From Isoetes taiwanensis (lineage: Eukaryota > Streptophyta > Lycopodiopsida > Isoetales > Isoetaceae), in NCBI GenBank assembly GCA_021234155.1, contig JAJEKV010000553.1, positions 62,001 through 126,000 on the forward strand: 64,000 nucleotides of DNA, given 5' to 3'. The notes beneath the pieces were generated by a model that was not told where the DNA came from, ran no database searches, and was given only the letters and a program-made list of their open reading frames with translations. A program made the translations under genes and the position numbers. Shown here piece by piece: positions 32,036 to 43,254 of this stretch. Position 1 is the first letter of the stretch; every line of letters begins with the position of its first letter.

Positions 32036-32665
32036 AACCGGCTAATGCATCTTTGCGGCAACAATGCCGCGGGGTGGAAAAGCGCCAATGGAGAGCTAGC
32101 GGATAAATGGGCGGATCAATGGAAACATACCTTATACATTTGCGCGCATCCGGCTTCTACGCTCTGCTCGGCTATTTCCCTTGCCTTTGGTGTGGACAAC
32201 CGGCCGAGACCACTTTGGTGTGGCAAAGGGTCCTAAAATTATCTGGCTGACACATCCCTTACGCTCAACGGCAAATGGCCACTTGGAGCATGGCGATTCT
32301 GAGGCTTCACCATTGATCAAAGGGACAACCGGTGGAAATGGGATGGATCGGGATGCTAACTCGACCCATCTTATGAATACATAAATAGCCTTGAGGCCTC
32401 CATTGGCGACCTAAGCACCCGGTATACTATGGAGCTACTGCCGAGCATATACCATTTGGACAATGGAAAACTTACCGACCAAATTCATGAAGGCGATACT
32501 CCGGTGAACATTAGCACGATGGAATTATGGACCCGGCTAATCTATTTGCGGCAACAATGCGAGGGGGTGGAAAAACGCAATGCTAGCGGATAAATGGGCG
32601 GATCAATGGAAACCTACCTTACATTGCCGCATCCGCTTCTCTGCTCTGCTTTGTTTCGATAGAAA
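32036..32665 (+). repeat. Duplicated ~115 bp segment with coding character
   Basis: The block TTGCGGCAACAATGC ... GGATAAATGGGCGGATCAAT occurs at about 32050-32165 and again at about 32548-32665. Both contain a GELADKWADQW-like reading. Before the second copy, from ATG 32429, a 54-codon frame includes MELLPSIYHLDNGKLTDQ and LWTRLIYLRQQCEGVEKR, which looks like helical protein rather than random translation. The family is unknown. Confidence 0.5.
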
Positions 32666-35449
32666 GGTAGGGCGTTTTTCTCTTGGCGGAACCCTAGAAC
32701 TTCAGATTTGTTTTAAAAGGACCCTAGAGCTTTTCGGCCATCAATCAAAGGGGCAAGTGATATTGCCATCGCTAAACTCGTATCTTATATTAATGAGCGT
32801 TCTTGGTGAAAATCTTTGGATATGAGCGGCAAGATGGTAAAGTAAGCCCGGTATCTCAGATCCTCATCCTCGATCAAGCACCCTAAATTTGCCTACCTAA
32901 ATTGAACCCTAAATTGAAATCGGCTATTCTTGGGGTTTCACGTGCCCTTTTTTTTTTAATTTTTTTGGGCGTTACTTTTTTAGCCTTTTTTCAAGCCACT
33001 TTTTAGCCCCTAAGATTGCATCATGAAATCTGGCCCGGAAGTCGAATTTAGGGCGTGGTCCATTACTTGCACTAAAACATTATAATATAAGATATATAAG
33101 ATGAGCTAAGATGAAAAATCTTTTTTAAGCCTTTTTGAAGTTGGGTTATATATCTTATTGGGAGAAAATACGTCTTTAAGGTTTTGAAAAACATGGGGAC
33201 CTTTTTATGGAACCACTACATATTTCTTGGGGGTGCTTGGCTAAGCACCTACGATTCACCCATGGTGGGCCCTTTATATCTCAAAGATTTACAACTAAAA
33301 AGATATCTTCGTCCTTTGTTTGAAATAACTATTGTTTGTAAATATCTCTCCTATATGTGACGAAAAGGTACAAACCTGTATTAAACTTTTATGACCCATG
33401 AGAGATAAAAAGGCTACCATGCAATATAAGGACGGAACGATGGACGAAAGCTTTTTATGGCCTTTTTGGCATCAAGACCAATGTGTTGGTAAGTCTAGCT
33501 ATTTCGAAATTATAAAGCCACTTGGGTGCATGAAAGCATGTGAGACTTATATTATTCACGATAAGGGGTATTATATTATTTTTAGAAAAAGCCATAGCAA
33601 TGGTCATTTTTGTACATGTAAAATCTCGATTTAGGTCTGTTAGAATTTTGAGCAGCGACCCGGTCTACCCTAATCCGTCCGCGAGGTGAGCGACCCGTGA
33701 GATAGGTAGCCGCCCTTCTTGTATTAGGCCACCATGCATGATGATGGAAGTTTAGGCGGCACTTTGCTTTCGGAGTTTATTCTGGATATGGAGTTTATTA
33801 CGGATGTTTTCAATGCGCTTCATCCAGATCTTTTATATCTGAAATAAGGGTGAAGAATAATGAAAAACGACTTTCTCTTATTTTCCATATATACGGGCTA
33901 AGCTTTGGTTGGCTCTTCTGGCGTTACGCTTCTCTGAAATGTAGAAAGGTGAGCCATCTTTTAGGGTTCTTGTGTATAAATAATTTACGAGGACATTATC
34001 CCTTTGCAAATATCTCGGTCCGTTTCGTGGCATTTGGTTTACTCTCCTTTTGTAGCGGATCACTTAATGTGGTGGTTCTGCAATGCATTGAGTGCCCTAG
34101 ATGGGCAAGCATGAAGGTATCCCAAGCGGGGGTTCTACAAGAGCCATGCTCTTGGATTTGATAAGGAAATCGGGCTAGATTTAAGCTCACTCTGCAAAAT
34201 GGAAGGAGAGTCTATTGCCTGACCTACTAAAGCATTTGGAAAGAATCGTTGAGAGATATGGGTTGGCTTCATCAACACCACTTGCCCCTCTTGTCAAGAG
34301 AACCTCACGGATTTCCATCAGGGGTTAAGAAATTCTTTACAACAAGCGGGAAGCGTCCAACAAAGGGGCTGCTTGTCACGAGATCACGAATAGCGGACAT
34401 CTCGATCTTTGAGGATAATATTGCAAATACCAATGGAGATCCAGGATGACAATGTTCACTTTCGACCAAACCAGGTCCCTCTTACATTAAATACTCATTC
34501 ATTTGCAAATGGAGATGCCTCATATTACAAGTAAATTGGTGCTAGTTCATTTTGCTTACATGGTTTCTTACCTTCATAAAATCTAAGTTTATACTCTTTA
34601 GCATTAGGCTGGTTTCTATTGTTTTCTTTAATGTTGTATACTAGATCATCTGAAATTTGGGCCGGTCAAGCGGCGGAAACTTGCATACCGGTACAATTCT
34701 AAAGGGATCCTTTCATCTCCATTGCTTTCGATCATTTAAACGGGCATATGAAATCTTTGGGGAGTAAAACGGTGATCAAAGCTTCGAAATAAATCGTGAC
34801 GGTGGAAGCAATCAAGCATAAACCTTGTGGGTTGCACAAATGCTCACAGTGCCACAAATCGAAATGCCACAGTGCTCCAAATCGAAATGCCTTAATGCCA
34901 AAATGGGCTGTGAACCTTGAGAATGGATCGTGTCAAAAATCGTTAGAAACCCTTCGGTTGTGAAAAAGCGAAGCTAGAGAAATAAAGAAGAAGCCCACAC
35001 GATAGCTACCATTCAATTTGGCATCTTCTTTGTAAAAACCGATTCGTTGGGTAGCATAATTTGAAGGGAGGGGGCCAAGAAAAATCTCGCCCTAGAAATG
35101 ACATCACGAGCATTTGGAAAAACACATGAGGGTAGTTAGTTCTTGAAATCTTTTAATCTAGCGGAGATGCGTGCAGCGTAGAACCACCAAACATGGCGAA
35201 ATGGTAGAAATCGATTTTCCCCAAATATCCAGCGGCCCAAATTAAAAGCCCTAAATCCAACGGCCCAAATTAAAAGCCCCCAAATAAAGTTGGCTCTATC
35301 ACGGACCATCAATCTTGCACATTCATGAGGCGAAATCGATTTGAAGTAGCTGGCCCCTTATTTCTAGAGATTTTTTGGTGTCACCATATGGTCGTCGATC
35401 GTGTATGCGGACGACTCTGCAGTGACAACAAAATTCCTAGAAATAAAGT
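32666..35449. other. Unassigned, scattered exon-like stretches
   Basis: Plus-strand frames at 33398-33634 and 34249-34449 have protein-like composition (for example EPHGFPSGVKKFFTTSGKRP), and around 34140 HALGFDKEIGLDLSSLCK is read. No family was recognised and no continuous gene can be drawn. Small direct repeats (ACAAATCGAAATGCC) occur at 34850-34890. Confidence 0.35.
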
Positions 35450-36786
35450 GCTATATAATTGTATATATATACAAGTCTTTTTTGTACTATGTAGGGCACT
35501 TTGTCGAGTTAGGAATTTGTACAAATCCAACTAGAAGCAAAATCTGAGAGATACATCTCTTAGATTCTATTGGATTCTCAAAGATTCTCTTGAGATTTCC
35601 ATAAACTCCTTAAGATTCTCTTGATTTTTCCATTATTCCTTAAGATCTTGAGATCCCAAGATTTCTCTAGATTCTTCAAGTTTCTATGTAGATCCTCCTC
35701 GTTCTTCAAGATTCCATCAAGATTCCCCTAGATTCCCTTATATTATCAAGATTCTATGTAGATTCCCTAGATTCATTTAATTTTGATAAAGATTCACCTA
35801 GATTCCCCTATATTATCGAAGATTTTATGAAGATTCCCTTGGATTCCCTAAATTCTCAAAGAATTTTTCTAAGATTCCCATAGATTCCCATAGACTCTAT
35901 TGAGATTGCCCTAGATTCCCAAAGATTGTCTCAAGATTCACCTAGACTCCCCAGGATTCTATGTAGATTCTCTTGGATTCCTTTAGATTCTATGAAGATT
36001 CCTTTAATTCTTATGAGATTTCATCAAGATTCTTAAAGATTCCTTAAGATCATATAAAGATTCTCTTAGATTCCATTAAGATTTCCCTAGATTCTACTAG
36101 ATTCTCTTAGATTTCCAAAAGATTCTCAGAAGATTCACATTGACTTCCCAAGATTCTATGTAGATTCTCTTAGATTCTCTAAGGTTCTATCAATATTCCC
36201 TGGATTCTCACCATAGATTCTCTCGAGATTTCCAAAGATGCCCCAAGATTCCCATGATTCTATGTAGATTCTCTTGGATTCCCTTGGCTTATATAAAGAT
36301 TCCTTTAGTTTCTCCATGATTTCATCAAGATTCCCCTAGATTCCTAAAGATTTTATGAAGATTCCTTTAGATTCCTTTAGATCATAGAAAGAATCACGAG
36401 GGTTCTCCAAGATTCCATGAAGATTCTCCTAGATTCTCTCAAGATTCACATAGTTTTCTCAAGATTCTATGTATATTTTTCAAGATTCTCTAAAATTCTA
36501 TCAAGATTCCCCTAAATTATCAAATATTTCTATGAAGATTCCCTAGGTTCCCATAAATTCTTTCGAGACCTTTAGGTTCTCCATTATTTCATCAAGATTC
36601 CCAGGGATTCCCCTCGATTATTAAAGATTTTATGAACATTCCTTTAGATCATATGTAGATTCCCTTATGTTCTCCAAGATCTATCAAGATTCCCCTAGAA
36701 TCTCAAAGATCCCATCAAGATTCCCAAATATTTTCTCAAGATTCACATAAATTCCCCAAGATTCTATGTAGATTCTCCTAGGTTCT
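35450..36786. repeat. AGATTC tandem array 1 with border module
   Basis: From about 35545 the plus strand consists of imperfect AGATTC-based units of about 12-16 bp. The longer motif GATTCTATGTAGATTCTC returns every ~100-200 bp as a loose higher-order repeat. The left border (35460-35540) contains ATATATATACAAGT, GTACTATG and TTTGTACAAATCCAACTAGA, the same module found near the centre of the 60.5-63.1 kb structure. Confidence 0.9.
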
Positions 36787-36789
36787 CTA

Positions 36790-38882
36790 GCGAGAATAAT
36801 TGGCATAGGAGCGTTCGAGGCCAACACTCCTTGGTACTTGACATTCCTAAAGCGCATGAATCGGTTGTGCTTCTTGTCAAATCATTACGCTCTATAAAGC
36901 GTTGCCACAACTTTTGTGGTAAAACATTAAAAATATTTATTTAGCATGAAATGCTTTGCATATAACAAGACAAAAGAAACCTTAGCGAACCACAATATTA
37001 GATCATAAAGCATACCTTGCAACCGCAGTTAATCATCGTTCTCGGTAAAAACATTGTCGGCGGAGTTCTTGTGATTTTCGGCTTGCAATGCGGCTAGCAT
37101 GCATAAATTGTTAAGCGAAAGCGCATGAAATGAACATGATTAATTTAAAGAGAGTAGTCATCTTTTTCTAAAGAAAGGGATATAGCGATGATATTCTTGG
37201 CAACCCAATTTATGATTTTAAAAGGGCGCCATCTGCCGGATTGCGGTCGGATTGAATGGAAAAAGTTTGGGTTAGCATTACCTCTTTGTTTGGCAAAGAA
37301 GATATGCCTGAGAATGGTGCGTAAAAGCTCCACTTTTGAGTTGCTCCTTTTCAACTCTGCCGGTTGTAAAACGAGTCCCACATTTAGACTATGATTTTTT
37401 TCTTCTATGTTCTAACAAATTCTATATTTAATAAGAACAACATAGATGTATGCGCTTCAAAAGTTTGGGCATGTTCCTTTGAGTGCCCAAGTTTGGAATG
37501 TCGTGGTGGAGCGATTGTTTGCACGATCAATTTCCTTCCATGAATTCGATCTTCATAACTATATGCGTGGCATGAAGCAGAAAAAAGTCGCGAGACCTCA
37601 CCTGGACAAACTTTTGAACAATCTAGCCTATTTGAAAACAATGGAACGTCTCCCGACAAATGATATGCATAAATAGCATGCAGCGACAACATATTATAGC
37701 ATGGTAATAAAACAAAGATGTTTACCTCAAACCACTTGTCCAGAACCTTTGATGCCGGTGCAAGCAAAAGCTCGAGGAAGGCACTGTTATATGTAGGATA
37801 TATCAATTTGTTTGGTAAAAACATAATTAATTGGAGTAAATTGTCTTTCAAGAAGGGTAAAAAGGAGGTGAGATTGTTACGCATAAAAAAAAAGCTGTTA
37901 AGCTATCTATTAGATCAATTTTTCTTAGTAGAAAGCCAAGACTTATATAAGGATCTATAGACATAGCCACGAAACTATTTTATAAAAGGATATAACAGGA
38001 CCTGGTTATCATGACATTTAGTTAGAAAACTAGGAACTATATGGTTGTGTAATCATGCGAGGCATAATTCTAGAAAATAAATAAGATGATCTTTTTAAAT
38101 GGACAAATTTGAGGGTGGTGATTTTGTTGAGAAGCATTTCACTACCATCCGCATTATTGAGAAGACTCCGTCAATTCCTCTGTCCCAAGCAAGCACCTTC
38201 TTTGCAATTTCTACTATGGCTTGCATTCTCGGCCGGTGACTTTGAAAGCCCTTTAGAAGGCTCACCTTTCACCGCTATCTAAAAGTGGCTCCACAAATCG
38301 CTAAACTTTTCAAGTTGCTTTTCATACCCTATCGAGAAAAAAATGTTCTAAGTTTAGGTTCGGATAAGAAAATCAAGTAGATCACGGACCTGCATACATG
38401 AAAATTAAACATAAGCAATAGACTATACTTGAACCAGAGAAAACAACTTGGGTATTTTGAAACATGTGGAAGAAAGGTACCCATTTGTTTCACGTCTTCC
38501 TAGGGAGGATATAATCAAAGTATACTCCACATTAACTTTCCAATGCAATCAAGGAAATTAACAACTCCATGTTAACTTTCCAATGCAATGGGACTAACTT
38601 GGGAGTTCTTTTGTGATCGGACCAAGCCGGTCTTTGGATACTACTCAAACCCGGGGGATTGACTAGGAAGTTATTTGTCATCGGACCAAGCAGTTCATGG
38701 ACACTATCTTCTGAGGGATTAAATGAACTTTGAATACACACATTACGGGGTAAAGTCTTGATATTTGATCGATTATGTTGACATCGGTAGCCCATAAGAA
38801 GATAGCCACCATTGACACTTGGCGTAAATGAGGAAGGATTCCTCGGAAGCAACTTAAGGCCATGCTTATAAAGATCCAACTC
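36790..38882 (-). pseudogene. PYROXD2-like FAD/NAD(P) oxidoreductase, partial multi-exon gene
   Basis: Minus-strand exons fit the PYROXD2/phytoene-desaturase-like family in order. An exon starting at 38882 after TAG encodes ELDLYKHGLKLLPRNPSSFT and GYLLMG. Exon 38328-38266 encodes YEKQLEKFSDLW, bounded by TAG and GTGAGC. Exon 37783-37726 encodes LELLLAPASKVLDKWFE, bounded by CAG and GTAAAC. Less certain parts are KVELLRTILRHIFFAKQR (about 37345-37290, followed by a GT donor) and FRNVKYQGVLASNAPMP (about 36860-36800). The N-terminal FAD-binding exons were not found. An in-frame stop in the second exon argues for a pseudogene, although CAG/CTG sequence problems in this area leave room for error. 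Confidence 0.6.
38546..38700. repeat. Two short duplications within the oxidoreductase locus
   Basis: TTAACTTTCCAATGCAAT occurs twice (about 38550 and 38574). ATCGGACCAAGC also occurs twice (about 38616 and 38680), each time before a TTYNTGGA stretch. Confidence 0.8.
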
Positions 38883-39089
38883 CTACATGCGGACCGAGAA
38901 GAAGCCATTTTAAAAGCGAATTACAGGGCTTGGACTTCTTCTAATGAAGAACATCGATAATAGATGGCGGAAGGAGGCTTTGAAGATTCACGGATACATT
39001 CATTCAATCGCGAATTCAATTAACTTGGTGATTTCAAGTGTACTTCTTGTAACAAAGCCGTAACGGCTGGCGTTGCTCCATGTGGCGGC

Positions 39090-39165
39090 GTCATCTTCAT
39101 CATTGTGCTCGTCGTCTTCATCGTTGTGCTTTCGTCCTCTTCGATGTTGTACTCTTCATCATATG
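39090..39165. repeat. TCTTCATCRTTGTGCT short tandem repeat
   Basis: Two and a half copies of a ~30 bp unit of the form TCATCTTCATCATTGTGCTCG. Confidence 0.7.
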
Positions 39166-39529
39166 TTAATAGATGTTTGTACCATATTGCTTTCGATGTA
39201 TTCTATTTACGCTAGCGCAATGACTCTTGATGTGCGCCAATTGCGATGCGGCTTGGATGTGGTCTCATATCCACTTTCGCCCGGCTGATTGCGGATACAA
39301 AAAAATATATGTTACATGCATTGAGGCGTGGCTTGGTGGGTTCTTAAACATGTTGTAATATAAGAAATATAAATTTCCGCGTCTTAAGCAAGCCACTTAT
39401 TGCGATAATAATCATATAATTTCATTCCACAAAATAATAATTAAATACATGGTAAGACTCCCACAAAAGGACAACACAACTTATACTAATTATAATTGGT
39501 ACATCATCAAAAGACCTCGGTATTGGTCA

Positions 39530-39750
39530 CTGGAAGTATTCATCTTGAATGAACAATTCATCACCAACACGAAGACTCTTTATAGCATCTACAATAATAT
39601 ATCTCCCTTCAATTTTCAGCCTAAAAGAAATCTTCTTGGTCCTTTTTGCCTCGGTGAAATCACAATTGGTAGCACGGATTCTCGATAGAGTTTGTTAATA
39701 AAGGTACCAAAGGTTTCCATGTAATTGAGGGCGACCATCAATGTATTTCA
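39530..39750 (-). pseudogene. SET-domain C-terminal half
   Basis: Minus-strand reading gives YIDGRPQLHGNL, then, in adjoining frames, TFIN (matching the RFINH motif) and RATNCDF (matching the PNC motif). After these come ISFRLKIEGRYIIVDAIKSL and RVGDELFI, like the final I..GEEL..DY of SET methyltransferases. SET enzymes transfer methyl groups to lysines. One frameshift and an in-frame TAA lie at the FIN motif. Upstream sequence to 39900 does not show the domain's N-terminal half. Confidence 0.55.
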
Positions 39751-42437
39751 AATCTTTCTTTGTTATCGGATTACGGCTATTCTTCGTTGCACATTAGAAT
39801 TTAGGCCATAGATGAGCATCATGCTTGGTGCTTACTCAATTTATGCCAAGCCTCGAGTTGTATTCGGGACCTACATATGGCATCAAAAGGAACACTTCGT
39901 GCCATCTTTGACTTTTATATTTGTCATCTTATATTATAACTAGTTATGGTGCCCGGCGTTCTTTGAGCTAAAGTTATTAACATGTAAATGAGCTTCTTGA
40001 ATTGAATTTCGACTTGCATATGTGTTGCTAGTCTATAAAAGGTCTTGTGTGCGTTATATTTTTTAGATTAGGTGCAACACCTTTCCATTTAGATTTCAAT
40101 TAAACTCTGATATTAGGTATTGAGTGATAAAGGTTGGGTCATTCAAGAGTTGAGGAAGGAAGGAAGGAAGGAAGCTTATTTTATCGTCCGGTGAGGGCCA
40201 CCTTCAATGATTTTAATAATAAAATGGCTAGGCAAATCATAACATAGGTTAAAAGATTAATTGCAAGCTTGATAACAAAATGTATTTTTATACAACATTC
40301 TTGTTATTAAAACATTCATGGGGCCTAAATTTAAATAAATGCCCCCACAATAGAGCGTACATACATTTAAATGAATGCCTCCACAATAGTGTAGTGCTAC
40401 GATACAATGATTTCGATATGGCCATTCAATCTTTATCATATCACACATTAAAGGATTCAATTGGAATTGGATGTTTACACCAACTTCGAATAAATTTATC
40501 ATATGTTTTGCTAAACCAAAATTTGAGTGTTGTGTTTCATCCTCTTACCAAGCATGCATGAAAAAGATTGCTACTTATTTTTCAATGTAGGACTAAATTA
40601 GATGATTTGTAGTGGCCTTGCAAATGCAAAGCAACATTGGCATTACAATGCTATTTTGAATCTTGCGACAATAAAACAACAGCAAGTTTTGAAACTCTAA
40701 TAAGTGAATGATGAACAATTGTGAATGGACAATTTTTTGTTCACATATACAAATCCCGGGGGGTTCACCTAGATTATGGGGTATGAAAGATGTGAGTGCA
40801 CCAAATGGGTTTTATATTACATCTCGGTATCGTATACAAAAAAGAAAAATATAAGGTTTTATAGTTTGAATGTATGGATACGGTGGGAATAATGGTTGCA
40901 CCGGTGTTGATTCATTATTCATCTTGTAAGGGTCCATCAATTTTTTGTGAGCTTCTCTTTTGTTGGGGATTACGTGACAATATGATATGGCTATGATAAT
41001 ATATATTATATATATAAATTAATAGAGATATATCATTATATGTATGGAAAGGGGTTGTCAAGTAAAAGTATTTTGGGCAAATAATTATATGATATGGGCT
41101 GCATTCTTTTACAAATAATGTAATCAGTATACAAGGGTTTTCATATGGGCTGTGGTATACAATGGGTTTTGGCAACCTAAAAGGCACACATGGCATATAT
41201 ACCTATAATGAGGTGAATCCCAGGGATACAAATCAATCAAAGAAAACATTGAAGCTTATTTTAGAGCAGAACTTTCTCTAGAGAGAATATAGATAGCGTC
41301 AAAATATAGAGAATATCAACGGTAGTAGCTAATGCTTTAATAAATAAGAACATATGCTTGTAGTTTCTTGAAGGGCATTCCTCAATCTCTTTGAAATCGA
41401 ACCCGACTAAGGAAAGAGCAAGTACCAAGCGTGAACAACATTTATTAGGGGCGTTTTGGCTGTGATGTTATAATCACATGCCAATGATTGTGACTTATAG
41501 GCGGCATGTCTTGATACGATTGGTGGAGCTAAAAGTGGAACTCTATGGATACTTGCAATATTCAAGCGATGGACACGATAATATAGAAGTCATGAGCATA
41601 GCACATCAATCGCCTTTGGAATCTTTTATGCGGATCTGGCGAGGAGCATATAATGTTGTATGGTCTTAACAACCACATGACCATATAAGAGAACTTCGAA
41701 AATTGATTCCCTCAAACCTTTAGTTCGGGACTTCCATAATATGAGAAATATCATTTGGCAAAATTTCTTCAAGCCAACTGCAAGTGTGCTCTAGTTTCGC
41801 GAGTCTTCATTCTCATATGATGCGCAATCGAGAACCTCAGTAGCATAGTCATGTGATTTTCCCTCTTGGTGATGCACAATTCATGCTTCAGTGCGGCATA
41901 ATCTCAAACGGGGAGGTAAATATCTATAATGTGGAAGTGCGCAGGGAAAAATAAAAGAGAACATGAGCATTAATTCATTTTCTTTGCAAGCATTTAACAT
42001 ATTTCGGGGATTAAGAAAGGCAATAGAAGAATCATCGCGAGCGAATAACGGATATATTAACTTGAGTAGCGATCAAACGAGAATATGCTTTCAAGTATTC
42101 AATAACCATATGAATCATAGAAAAATATTCTTGGAAGCTTGGGTTAAGCGACTAATACCTATCTTCGATTGAAACAATTTCTTTGCTTGCAACATCAATG
42201 ATGTTGATAATACGTTCATTAGTGGCTGCCTTCAGCGGTCTTTGGAACACGAGGTAGATGAGTGGTCGCTAATCTCTATTGCACCAAAATAGCTCGAGTA
42301 GGAAAGTGGCATCTGTTGAAGCAAGTGGCATGTGTAGAAGAAATCATAAATGAAAAATATCGATCTGATTGAAGCGAAAATACTTCTACTTCATAGATCG
42401 AAATGCAAGAAAGCAAGATTGAGGCGAGTTCAAATAC
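39751..42437. other. No gene recognised; microsatellites
   Basis: It contains a (GGAA)n tract at 40153-40174, a duplicated AATGCCYCCACAATAG block at 40340-40395 and a TA-rich run near 41000. A plus-strand frame at 41478-41669 has protein-like composition but no known motif. Confidence 0.4.
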
Positions 42438-43254
42438 AATAGCGGAAAAATCCCTTATGTTTCTAAAAGTGTTGGAAACAATCGATTTCTATGATATGTA
42501 AAATAGGGTAGATAGCCTCCTTACAACATATCAAAAGATGTAAAGCTGTTTGTTAATTTGGTAATATTGTTGAAGAATCTGATAAACCCTCATGTATATC
42601 TTCGGGGAGGGAATTAAAATACAAATAGCTGCACCAATTCTTGCTCAAAGAGGTCGAAATGATAGTTGTGTACACGGCTTTGGAAGAAGAGATAACTTCA
42701 ATTTAACATGTGTTGTTTCTTGTTTCATGTCATGCCTTGCCCGGATATTAGAGTGGCGGTTGCAAAATACCCTATTGTCGAAGCTTTGAAATTGTTAAAC
42801 AAAAATCATCCGGCACAACTCTTCTCTCTAGGTTCCTTAGCATTTACCCAACTTCGACATTCTAAGGAAGCATAAATATCTATGGAGGTATCAAGTTGTT
42901 CGGGAACACCGCTAGAATAAACTGCTTGAACTTTGACCCTTTTGAAAAACACGAGGCCATTGCCATAGCGAAGCTCGTTATTCGTGATACAAAATGAATG
43001 TTCTTGATAACAAAATCTTTGGATAGGCGGACGAGGTTGCAAAATGCCTTACCGGACTTCGATTAGATTAGGACATGGTTATGCCTTTTGCATCCCTGTT
43101 TGATATGCTAAAAGCCCTTCATGCTACTTGATATGTTTATCTGCCGGAGGTGCTGGGTGAGCAAGAAAGCAGATGAAGGGCGAAGAAGTTGGCAATTTTA
43201 GCTTCTTGCTTCGCCCTTAATCTTACGCCCGGATCGCAAGCTTGATCCATCGGA
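42438..43254. repeat. ~810 bp segment duplicated from 26664-27471 (copy 2)
   Basis: Same orientation and near-identity to copy 1, but CAG/CTG-containing words are changed at about ten places, for example CATCCAGCAC to CATCCGGCAC, TGTCCAGAAGC to TGTCGAAGC, and AATCTGATTT to AATCGATTT. Confidence 0.9.

Noticed and set aside
35545-36786. Regularly spaced AGATTC repeats as a possible CRISPR array
   Set aside because: Units are short and degenerate with no constant repeat or unique spacer structure, in a plant nuclear context without cas genes.
26664-43254. The 810 bp duplicates as LTRs of a 16 kb retrotransposon
   Set aside because: No TG...CA ends, no target duplication, no primer site or polypurine tract, and no pol sequence between them.
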